From the IMG/VR virus record IMGVR_UViG_3300037296_000076, positions 1-27,469 of that record: a DNA stretch of 27,469 nucleotides. One strand, 5' to 3'. Shown here one piece after another: positions 21,267 to 27,469 of the stretch. Positions within the stretch are counted from its first letter, which is position 1; every line of letters starts with the position of its first letter. This DNA comes from a virus. The translations under genes were made by a program, and so were the position numbers. The notes under the pieces are model-generated. The model worked only from the letters and a program-made list of their open reading frames with translations, had not been told where the DNA came from and ran no database searches.

Positions 21267-22217
21267 TTACTCGAAGTCGATTTTCAACGCATCTTGGAGT
21301 GAGCCGGTTTTTGATAGCCGCTGCATGGCCTTGCGATTGTCTATGCTGGATGCCGTCATCTGGGCTGGTCTGCCCTTCCCCTGCTTGGGTGTTTCCACCC
21401 GTCGCGCCGCATTTTTCCGGTTGGCTTCTGCCTTTTTGCCAAGCGCGGCATAGTGGACAAGCTGCCTGATGCGGTGATCTGCGGTCTGGTCGATCTCTGA
21501 TTCAGAGAAACCGAACTCTTGCGCCGCAGACTTGATGCGATTGTCGAATGCCGCCAGCTTGGCCGGGTCTTTGAGCGCTGGCATGACTTGCGCCAATGCT
21601 GCGTTTTCACTGTCCCGGAATTGCTGAATGTCGGCTGTGGACCATTGCTGTGTCTGTTCTTCGACTTTGCTTTTAACGTCGAATAGCTGGCCCATCTCGG
21701 CAATCGCTTGCTCGCGCAACGCCTTGGCCTGCGTATAGGCTCCGGGGTTGCTTTGAGCGAGCGACATGGATGGTTCTGGGGGGATGAGGCCCTGCACGAA
21801 AGTTGCGAAGGCTTGCACCGATTGTTCCAGTTCCGCAGTCCGCGTTTTGGCCGTCTCGCGCTCTTGTTCAAGGGCTTGACGGTCTGCGGTTAGCGTCTGG
21901 GTTTTGCGGGTGTAGTCGTCCTGGCGTAGCTGGCCCTTTTTCCACTCTTTCAATTCGGAAAGCGGGATGTCTTCGCCGTCAATGGTGACTACTAAGTCGG
22001 CATCCGGGTCGGCTTCTTCTTCCTCGTCCGGGGTGTCCGTGACTTCATCGTCGTCGGGTTCTTCGGAGGTCGCTTCGGCTTCTGCGTCTGCTTCGTCGTC
22101 ATCCGCGAGCGCCGCAAGGCCGTCCGCAAGGGTGTAGCCTTCGCTATCCTCTTGGCCGTCAGTGTCGGCGGTATCGTCCATGACCTGTTGTTCGCCGTCC
22201 TCTTGGGAAGCGTCCAT
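21267..22217 (-). CDS. Capsid scaffold protein
   Basis: A 316-residue scaffold. The first 85 residues are extremely acidic (runs such as EEPDDDEVTDTPDEEEEADP). GEDIPLSELKEWKKGQLRQDDYT follows, then a long coiled coil (DRQALEQERETAKTRTAELE) and a basic C-terminus (KKAEANRKNAARRVETPKQG). Acidic start, coiled-coil centre and basic end are standard for scaffolds that template the procapsid through the capsid floor and are then lost. Its place between portal and capsid genes agrees. Confidence 0.85.
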   Translation of the reverse strand: MDASQEDGEQQVMDDTADTDGQEDSEGYTLADGLAALADDDEADAEAEATSEEPDDDEVTDTPDEEEEADPDADLVVTIDGEDIPLSELKEWKKGQLRQDDYTRKTQTLTADRQALEQERETAKTRTAELEQSVQAFATFVQGLIPPEPSMSLAQSNPGAYTQAKALREQAIAEMGQLFDVKSKVEEQTQQWSTADIQQFRDSENAALAQVMPALKDPAKLAAFDNRIKSAAQEFGFSESEIDQTADHRIRQLVHYAALGKKAEANRKNAARRVETPKQGKGRPAQMTASSIDNRKAMQRLSKTGSLQDALKIDFE

Positions 22218-22249
22218 GTCTCACCTCATTGTGGGTGGTTGCCTGCGGC

Positions 22250-22474
22250 TTAGGCCACAGGATCGTCTGGCTGGGTGTCTACGTCGCCCAAGTGGCTACG
22301 TAGGTCCGACCAGACCGATCTGATTGCGCGAACCTGCATCGTGTAGGTTCGCCGCGTTTCGTCGTCGCTGAAACCCGCGTTTACAGCCGCTTCCACGGCG
22401 TTGCGCTCTAGTTTTGCGAATGTGTCTTTGAGTAACTGGTTGTCCAGCAGCAGTTCGGCTTCACCGCGTGCCAT
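22250..22474 (-). CDS. Small helical protein between portal and scaffold
   Basis: A 74-residue helical protein: ELLLDNQLLKDTFAKLERNA, then VNAGFSDDETRRTYTMQVRA and IRSVWSDLRSHLGD. It shares one base with the portal stop (22474). Small proteins of this type, with 'L.D..L..AFD.L....I' and a middle 'DDE.R..Y...V.AI', are common next to phage portals, but their job is unknown; a scaffold accessory or packaging role is possible. Confidence 0.75.
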   Translation of the reverse strand: MARGEAELLLDNQLLKDTFAKLERNAVEAAVNAGFSDDETRRTYTMQVRAIRSVWSDLRSHLGDVDTQPDDPVA

Positions 22475-24558
22475 TAGATGCCACCTTGGGCGTTCTGGCT
22501 CATACGCGCGCGGATCATTTCGGACTCAATACGGGCCGTTTCCAGCCGCTCCTGCATCGCCAGCTTTTCGCGCTCAATCGCCCATTTTTCCGCGTTGTCT
22601 TGCGAACGGGCTTGGATGTCAGCCTGCTTGACCTGCAAGTCGGCTTGCATCTGCGCCTGTTCCTTGTCGCGGTTGCCCTGCATTTTCATCTGCTCGATCT
22701 GCATCTGCGCCTGAATTTGCGCTTGCATCTTTTCGGTCTCGGGATCGGGCTTTTGCGCCGCTTCCGCCTGCTTTGCCGCGATCTCGTCAGGGTCGGGCTT
22801 GGTGAAGAACTTGCCAGACGAGGCAAAGCCCGCCGTTTCCGTGATCTTGTCCAGTGTGTTGTAGAATTGGTCAGGCTTCACGAGCGGGTTGTCATCGCCA
22901 AGCGTCATTAGGATTTCACGCTGCAAGCCAAGGATGATCTGCAACACGGCCATATCGCGCTCTTTCGTGCCGCCACCCAATCCGACATTGACAATGGCGT
23001 TCATCTCAGCGTTCCACGTCGCCGGATCGTATTCTACCCAATCGTCATCCATGCGAACTACTGCGGGCTTGTCGCTGTGAGCGATTACCAGCTTAAGCAG
23101 GCCCTTGAACGCGCGGGCCACACCGTAAGATACGCTGCGGATGATGGCGTCAGCCTGTGCAATGCCACTTTCCGACATAAGGTGCGCAGCCGTGGCGCTA
23201 GTGTTCTGGAAAGCCTCTGGGTCTACACCGCCGCTGGCGTCCGTAATGCCTGTGCGCTCTTTCGCCATGGTGTCGAAGTATTCCATGACGCCGAACAACT
23301 GCTGGCCGACGAACGGAACCTGCGCCCACTGGATTGCGTCACCAACCCTTGCGCCAGACTCAAGCTGGATTGCTTCGCCCCATGCGCCCTTGAGCAGCGT
23401 TTCAGGGTTCTTTACCAGATCAGCCTGAATGGCTGGCTTGGGGTTGTTCACCGCATAAGCGTTATCGAGGATGCCGCGCAGAACTGCGGTCTTGACGCGC
23501 TGAATGTCGCGCGTATCCTCATAGATCGAACGGCCCTCAAACTGGTGGGCTTCACGTTCAATAACCAAATCGGCATAGGGCGCTTCGTCCACCTGTTCCA
23601 TGCCAAGCAGCACCTGTCCGGCGTCAACGCTGCCAGATCCTGCGCCATCGCCGAACACAACGCGGTGCAGCTCGGCAATGCCGTCGTCGTCAGTATCGAG
23701 GCGCACATACACCTCGTAAATCATCACTTCTTCAAGTGCGCGTGTAGTGCCGCTGGTTTCTTCGCCGTAGTCACTGCCCTTGCGCGATTCCTCCTCGGCT
23801 TCTTCGCCCAGGAACGTGCGCAGGCTCTCAACCTTGGTTTTGTCATAGCCCCACTCGACAAGCTGCGAACGTGTCACGACCTGTTCTTCGCCAACCAATT
23901 CGGCGTCGGGGATGTTGTTTGCGCCGGGGCTAATGATGAACGACGCACGCGGCACGGCCTCAAGGCGAACGTCGGTCCTCTCCACAACGCGCTTGAGTCG
24001 GAACGAATGCCGCTTTGCCTCGGGATCATAGGCCAGCACTTCCACGTCCGTCTCCGGCGTGGATGTAATGTTTGCAATCTCAACGTCGGGATCATCGAAC
24101 AAGCCTAGAACGGCCTCGTCTGATTGGTCCGTGTAATCCTGAATTGTCACGTCGCGGCGCTTGTAGGCGCACCACTTGAGAATGCCCGTCTTGAGCAGGC
24201 AGGCATCAAAGATAGCATCGTGCAGGGCAGCACGCGCGCCGCAAGCGGGGATAACAATGCGGTTAACGTATGTGGTGGCTTGCTCTGCGCCTTCCTCGTC
24301 GCCGGGGCCGACTGGCTCGTAAACCACAACGCTGTCAGATCCGAGAATGGACCGCATCAGCGATGGCATCAGCTTTTTGATCGTCGCCCGCACGTCGTTG
24401 CTGGTTACGGTTGACCGACCTGCCCGCGTGACCTTCAGGTCTTTCATCTCGCCGCGATAGTATTCCTGCGCGGTTTCCCGGTCTTTCGACTGGTCGTCAC
24501 GGTGCGCGCGGCACGCATTCACGAGCCGGTCAATGTGACCGAGTGAGAAATCATCCAT
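22474..24558 (-). CDS. Portal protein, P22-like
   Basis: A 694-residue portal that forms the dodecameric gate at the capsid vertex. The N-terminal wing starts LVNACRAHRDDQSKDRETAQ and holds VTSNDVRATIKKLMPSLMRS, the 'S.V....IEW..PSL' element of large portals. RVKTAVLRGILDNAYAVNNP is the stem/clip part, and NTSATAAHLMSESGIAQADA matches the conserved 'SATGI..LM..A..R...I.R' crown-side helix. Residues 570-694 are a long Gln/Met-rich helical tail like the barrel of P22-type portals. The ATG is 7 bases after GAGG and 12 bases past the terminase stop. Confidence 0.9.
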   Translation of the reverse strand: MDDFSLGHIDRLVNACRAHRDDQSKDRETAQEYYRGEMKDLKVTRAGRSTVTSNDVRATIKKLMPSLMRSILGSDSVVVYEPVGPGDEEGAEQATTYVNRIVIPACGARAALHDAIFDACLLKTGILKWCAYKRRDVTIQDYTDQSDEAVLGLFDDPDVEIANITSTPETDVEVLAYDPEAKRHSFRLKRVVERTDVRLEAVPRASFIISPGANNIPDAELVGEEQVVTRSQLVEWGYDKTKVESLRTFLGEEAEEESRKGSDYGEETSGTTRALEEVMIYEVYVRLDTDDDGIAELHRVVFGDGAGSGSVDAGQVLLGMEQVDEAPYADLVIEREAHQFEGRSIYEDTRDIQRVKTAVLRGILDNAYAVNNPKPAIQADLVKNPETLLKGAWGEAIQLESGARVGDAIQWAQVPFVGQQLFGVMEYFDTMAKERTGITDASGGVDPEAFQNTSATAAHLMSESGIAQADAIIRSVSYGVARAFKGLLKLVIAHSDKPAVVRMDDDWVEYDPATWNAEMNAIVNVGLGGGTKERDMAVLQIILGLQREILMTLGDDNPLVKPDQFYNTLDKITETAGFASSGKFFTKPDPDEIAAKQAEAAQKPDPETEKMQAQIQAQMQIEQMKMQGNRDKEQAQMQADLQVKQADIQARSQDNAEKWAIEREKLAMQERLETARIESEMIRARMSQNAQGGI

Positions 24559-24570
24559 GCGGGAACCTCG

Positions 24571-25830
24571 TCAGACTACGGCGTCTGGTGTGAATTTGGG
24601 CCATGCGGTCTGCGGTGCGATAAGGTCCAAGCCCATCACGCCTATCCCGCAAGCGTCTGCGCCGTGGCTTGCCCAATTGTGGACGGGCCGGGTGCGCAGC
24701 GTCATATTCTTGTCGTCGTATTCGGCGCGATACATGCGCAAGCTATCCAGACCACGATTAATGCCTTCGCCGCTTTCGTTGAACCACATACGCGGGAACG
24801 CCATGCGCACGGCATTGATGCGGTCGTCTACGCGGTGTTGAGGCACGATCCGGCATTTCAGCCCGCGCCCCTTTAGGAAAGTCTCGCGGCTTTGGCCTGT
24901 CTGCAATTCGCGCGCCGCTGCGTCATGCGGCAACAAGTGCTGGTGAACAGGGAACGGACGCGCTTTGACGTAATCAACGTAGTGATCGAGGCCAAAGCCA
25001 TTCTGTTCGTAGTATTCCAGCCAGTGGATCTCTTTACCGACAGCCTGGCCGAACCAAAGCGACATCGCGTCACCAATACCCAAGTCCCAGCTGCAAAACA
25101 CGTCAGCGGCGGGGTCATGCGCGAATGGCTTGATACGGTCTACTGCGGCGTCAACTGCCTTGCCATAATATGCGCCGATGATAGCGGCCTGAAAGCTGCA
25201 CTCGTATTCCTGCGCGTATTGCTCCGGCGTCATCTGCGAGCGTGCGTCGTCAAGTTCTGACTGCAAGATTAGCCCCGTGCGGCTGGATGGCATCATGCCG
25301 TTAAACCAGTCGTCGCGGGTCTTGGCCTGCTCGTAAATCTCGTAGAACCGATTGCGGCCCTTCGGCGTCCCGATGAATGTGGCCCAACCCTGCCGATCAG
25401 ACAGCGCGGGGCGGATTACCTCGGGGAACGCGCGCGGGTCTTGGTCGCCTGCCTCGTCAATGATGCAGCCATCCAGATACAGACCGCGCAACCGGTCGTA
25501 GTTTTCCGCGCCGTAAAGCCTAATCCGCGCGCTGTTATGCGGGAAGATGACCGACAATTCGCTTTCGCTAATCTTCATGCCGGGAATGGCTTGCGTGTAT
25601 TCCTTCAGGTAGGTCCAAGCTACGTCCTTGGCCTGCTGATACGTTGGCGCAATGTATGCAAAGCGCGGCTCGCGTCCGGTGTGCTGTATCGCACGAATGA
25701 CCAGATCCATGATGCAGGCGACAGTCTTGCCAGCGCGTCGGTGCGCAACAAGGCATGACCATCTCTCCTTGCGCTCAATGTAAGCCTTGAACGGGCCGCG
25801 CGGAACAAACGTCAGGTTAACGGCTGTCAT
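24571..25830 (-). CDS. terL: Terminase large subunit
   Basis: A 419-residue DNA-packaging motor. The ATPase has a Walker A variant VAHRRAGKT (28-36), Walker B GCIIDEA (121-127) with catalytic Glu126, and the coupling motif GTPKG (154-158). The nuclease domain begins FCSWDLGIG (245-253) with metal ligand Asp249, then HDAAARE, DRINAVR and the late HGADACGIG acid. All key residues are present, so it should be active. It overlaps the small-subunit gene by 14 bases. The mechanism of genome ends (cos or headful) cannot be told from this alone. Confidence 0.95.
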   Translation of the reverse strand: MTAVNLTFVPRGPFKAYIERKERWSCLVAHRRAGKTVACIMDLVIRAIQHTGREPRFAYIAPTYQQAKDVAWTYLKEYTQAIPGMKISESELSVIFPHNSARIRLYGAENYDRLRGLYLDGCIIDEAGDQDPRAFPEVIRPALSDRQGWATFIGTPKGRNRFYEIYEQAKTRDDWFNGMMPSSRTGLILQSELDDARSQMTPEQYAQEYECSFQAAIIGAYYGKAVDAAVDRIKPFAHDPAADVFCSWDLGIGDAMSLWFGQAVGKEIHWLEYYEQNGFGLDHYVDYVKARPFPVHQHLLPHDAAARELQTGQSRETFLKGRGLKCRIVPQHRVDDRINAVRMAFPRMWFNESGEGINRGLDSLRMYRAEYDDKNMTLRTRPVHNWASHGADACGIGVMGLDLIAPQTAWPKFTPDAVV

Positions 25831-26107
25831 CGCCGCCGATTATCACGTTGATGGTTAGCGGGTTCTCTGCATCGCCAGCGAGTTGCGTTGGCAGAACCTT
25901 ACCCAGCAGCGCCATGAAGGGGCCGGGGTTTTCGTGCGCCTGCAATGTCAGATAGCCAACCATGCCGCCCTTGCCACCTGCATCCTGTGCGGCTTGCAGT
26001 AGCGCGTCCTTGAGTAACGCCGTTGTTTTGTTAGGACTACCTTTTGGCCTGCCGCGCTGTCGTTTTTCTGCCGGGATATCAGACGCTATTTTATTTTGCG
26101 GTGCCAT
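25817..26107 (-). CDS. terS: Terminase small subunit-like protein
   Basis: A 96-residue protein with the basic RGRPKGSPNKTTALLKDALL stretch near the start and a helical middle that continues PFMALLGKVLPTQLAGD. This pattern is frequent in short terminase small subunits and related DNA-binding proteins just before terL. It would bind the packaging start site. The overlap with terL (14 bases) and the structured non-coding DNA upstream support that. The ribosome site is weak (GGA 8-10 bases upstream). Confidence 0.75.
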   Translation of the reverse strand: MAPQNKIASDIPAEKRQRGRPKGSPNKTTALLKDALLQAAQDAGGKGGMVGYLTLQAHENPGPFMALLGKVLPTQLAGDAENPLTINVIIGGDDSR

Positions 26108-26178
26108 GACTTCTATTCCGCTATGATGCGGCTCCCTGTTGGGGTTGGTGGGTTGCCTGTTCTGGTGAATGCCTTATC

Positions 26179-26212
26179 GCGTGTGTTTATGTCACGCGGC
26201 CTGCATTGCAGG
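26179..26212. repeat. Adjacent dyad repeats upstream of terS
   Basis: CGCGTG and CACGCG (26179-26184, 26194-26199) form a perfect 6-base inverted repeat around 9 bases. It is followed at once by CCTGCATTGCAGG (26200-26212), a perfect palindrome about a single T. They sit in the 291-base stretch 26108-26398, which has no convincing gene. They may be protein-binding sites for terminase or a regulator. Confidence 0.45.
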
Positions 26213-26284
26213 GCTTGGCCCACTTGGCGGGATGGTTACGCGTCGGCTGGTGTGCCGTGCTGCGAGTATGTGGAATTGCGTTGC

Positions 26285-26319
26285 TAGGGCGTCTGCCTGC
26301 GGAATACCGCGACACCCTA
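26285..26319 (-). ncRNA. Folded RNA element between NusG-like gene and terS
   Basis: On the minus strand TAGGGTGTC pairs with GACGCCCTA (9 pairs, one G-U). Inside is a second hairpin, GCGG-TATT-CCGC, and a 5-base bulge AGGCA on one side. A 35-base two-stem element with so little unpaired sequence is unlikely by chance. It lies 80 bases after the NusG-like gene and could be a cis-acting antitermination, packaging or regulatory RNA. No known family is recognised. Confidence 0.45.
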
Positions 26320-26398
26320 ACACTCAAGACTTACTGCCCGGCGTCTTTAGCGGCGACCCTAGCTGCTTGCAGGTCAATCGCTACCACATCATGTGCGG

Positions 26399-26989
26399 TT
26401 ACGCAAGCCCTAGTCGCTGCACCTCGTCACGCGACGACTCGCCCTTGATCGGCAATCCGTTGGGCATAATCGCCTGCCACCATACGCGCCCGTCCTTGGC
26501 CTGCGTTACGTCCACCATGAAGCCAGACAGCGGCCCTTCTGTGACTTGCACCGTCTCGCCTGCGTATAGGCGCTGTAGGGCCTCCTTAGCGGCCTGTAGG
26601 CGCTCTATGCGGGTCGGTAGCCCCTGCAATGAGCGGATCACGTCGTAGGGCAGCGCAATGGGCCGTGTTCCGTAGCAGAACACGCCGTTGATTACTCGGC
26701 GGGCGCGTAGCACGTCCCACTGCGGTTGGCGCTTAAACCGTGCGTAGATGATGCGCGTGATTGTCGGATGCTTAGTCACGATCTTTTCGCCGCGAAAGAA
26801 GCGCGTGCGTTCCTCTGTCGGGTAGAATGAAAACACGCCTTCACGGGCAAGCACCGCCTTTGCGGCCTGTTCCTTGCCGGGGGGTGTGACAAGCGCGTGC
26901 CAGCGTGCGGTGTCCAGCTTTGCCCCGACAATGCCCCGGTGAAACTCTACCGGCAGCACGTCGCCTTTTTGCAGGTCGGTGTATTTCAT
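26399..26989 (-). CDS. NusG/RfaH-like transcription elongation factor, phage-encoded
   Basis: A 196-residue protein built like NusG. Residues 28-125 form an NGN domain: ARWHALVTPPGKEQAAKAVL, VFSFYPTEERTRFFRGEKIV, PTITRIIYARF and RVINGVFCYGTRPIALPYDV. Residues 141-161 (LYAGETVQVTEGPLSGFMVD) are a KOW motif. NusG proteins bind RNA polymerase and alter pausing and termination; RfaH-type paralogues act only at chosen operons. Directly upstream of the late operon it is placed to let polymerase pass terminators. The ATG has GAGG 8 bases upstream. The N-terminal 27 residues are extra. Confidence 0.85.
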   Translation of the reverse strand: MKYTDLQKGDVLPVEFHRGIVGAKLDTARWHALVTPPGKEQAAKAVLAREGVFSFYPTEERTRFFRGEKIVTKHPTITRIIYARFKRQPQWDVLRARRVINGVFCYGTRPIALPYDVIRSLQGLPTRIERLQAAKEALQRLYAGETVQVTEGPLSGFMVDVTQAKDGRVWWQAIMPNGLPIKGESSRDEVQRLGLA

Positions 26990-27013
26990 GGCTCTGTCCT
27001 CTGTGGCGGGGTG

Positions 27014-27169
27014 TTATGCGTCGGGGGTGAGTTCGTAGCGGTAGATCGCTGTGCCGCCTGCTGCCTCGCGCTCGGCTTGCTCTCGTGTCTTGAACCATCG
27101 CCAAGCGGCCTTCTTGCTGGCCTTGTGATATGCAAGCGCACGCCACACTGTTTGCGGTGCATCGCTCAT
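27014..27169 (-). CDS. Small basic protein upstream of the NusG-like gene
   Basis: A 51-residue protein, MSDAPQTVWRALAYHKASKK at the start, then AAWRWFKTREQAEREAAGGT and a short end IYRYELTPDA. Helix and strand with many Lys/Arg/Trp suggest nucleic-acid contact, but no family is recognised. The ATG has AAAGGAG 7 bases upstream and overlaps the previous stop (ATGA). It precedes the NusG-like gene by 24 bases and is likely on the same transcript. Confidence 0.65.
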   Translation of the reverse strand: MSDAPQTVWRALAYHKASKKAAWRWFKTREQAEREAAGGTAIYRYELTPDA

Positions 27170-27369
27170 GCGTTCTCTCCTTTGCGGTGCGGCTGTCCGG
27201 CGTCTGCGCTGGTGTCGTGCAAGCGTCCCAGCCCCATGATCTGCATGATGCGCGGCGTCTTGACCGGGCAGTAGCGCATGGCGACGATGGCGGCGGCTAT
27301 CTCGATGTGCTGGGGCGGTATGCTGCCACCGTGTAGGATTGCGGCGGATAGCTGGTGGCGGGTGGTCAT
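27166..27369 (-). CDS. Hypothetical 67-residue protein
   Basis: MTTRHQLSAAILHGGSIPPQ starts a 67-residue protein with a helical middle (HIEIAAAIVAMRYCPVKTPR). I do not know its family. The start at 27369 is chosen because it makes an ATGA overlap with the partial gene upstream; an earlier in-frame ATG would lie mostly in that gene's coding region. Its own stop overlaps the next start by 4 bases. Confidence 0.6.
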   Translation of the reverse strand: MTTRHQLSAAILHGGSIPPQHIEIAAAIVAMRYCPVKTPRIMQIMGLGRLHDTSADAGQPHRKGENA

Positions 27370-27469
27370 GGCTGGGCCTGTGCTGTGACTGGGCCTAGGT
27401 CGCGCTCTGGCTGAATGTATCTGCCGTCCCGCACGATGATGCCTCGCATCTGGCACGGGCACTTAGGCT
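27366..27469 (-). CDS. Partial hypothetical protein (5' end outside window)
   Basis: The frame entering from the right edge reads KCPCQMRGIIVRDGRYIQPE and 13 further residues before TGA, which overlaps the next ATG. A CxC near the visible start hints at metal binding. Only about 33 residues are seen. The overlap is the main reason to think it is coding. Confidence 0.5.
   Translation of the reverse strand, partial: PKCPCQMRGIIVRDGRYIQPERDLGPVTAQAQP

Noticed and set aside
20246-21469. Plus-strand open frame of 407 codons
   Set aside because: Antisense to the capsid and scaffold genes; composition typical of a shadow frame.
23077-24108. Plus-strand open frame of 343 codons
   Set aside because: Fully antisense to the portal gene; no ribosome site and no recognisable domain.
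26169-26648. Plus-strand open frame of 159 codons over the terS leader
   Set aside because: It overlaps the NusG-like gene antisense and has no ribosome site; the region is better explained as non-coding leader.
1-27469. CRISPR array or insertion sequence
   Set aside because: No regularly spaced repeats, transposase gene or terminal inverted repeats were seen.

Overview
The window is a stretch of a temperate, short-tailed (podovirus-type) phage genome from a GC-rich alphaproteobacterium, probably of the Rhodobacterales. Phage identity rests on a contiguous morphogenesis cluster on the minus strand: small and large terminase, portal, scaffold, SU10-type capsid, adaptors, tail stopper, ejection proteins, fibres and lysis genes. 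Short-tail morphology is inferred from the absence of a tape measure, tail tube or sheath gene and the presence of three large ejection-type proteins. The host guess comes from base composition, the family signatures and a tRNA-Gly(CCC) 3' fragment, and is an inference. Layout, left to right. (1) 22-2183, plus strand: five tightly coupled genes ending in an excisionase-like protein and a tyrosine integrase. (2) 2145-2405: an attachment region. The core is the 3' part of a tRNA-Gly gene, flanked on both sides by CCCCAGA repeats. Phage genes lie on both sides and no intact tRNA is present, so this looks like an intact attP: a virion or circular genome rather than an integrated prophage. (3) 2448-4483: small accessory genes, including a leftward cluster (ribbon-helix-helix regulator, GIY-YIG-like protein, zinc ribbon) and a rightward DUF551 gene, which diverge from an AT-rich operator-like region at 3903-3952. 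(4) 4500-4634: two strong hairpins and a bidirectional terminator where the two transcription directions converge. (5) 4653-6569, minus: holin-like protein, GH19 endolysin and small membrane proteins. (6) 6639-10818, minus: host-recognition cassette with a lectin-like fibre, a collagen-like fibre carrying an SGNH esterase, and a glycine-rich fibre. (7) 11073-20182, minus: ejection proteins, GNAT protein, stopper, two adaptors and small genes, almost all joined by ATGA overlaps. (8) 20216-26107, minus: terminator, capsid, scaffold, portal and terminases. (9) 26108-27469, minus: structured non-coding leader, NusG-like protein and small genes. How the parts work together: the integrase, its partner and attP make lysogeny possible. 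The NusG-like protein is placed to control elongation into the late operon. TerS, TerL, portal, scaffold and capsid make and fill the head. The adaptors and stopper close it, the ejection proteins (one with a lytic transglycosylase-like domain) carry DNA across the envelope, the fibres bind and possibly deacetylate surface glycan, and the endolysin with its membrane partners releases progeny. Points most worth a second look: an in-frame amber codon that separates a structural protein from its S74 intramolecular-chaperone tail in an otherwise unbroken chain of overlapping genes; the NusG-like gene followed by a folded non-coding leader before terS; the hairpin block at 4500-4634; the two-armed attP; an opposite-strand membrane-protein gene with a TTG start inside the structural region; and a zinc-ribbon gene with no normal start codon.
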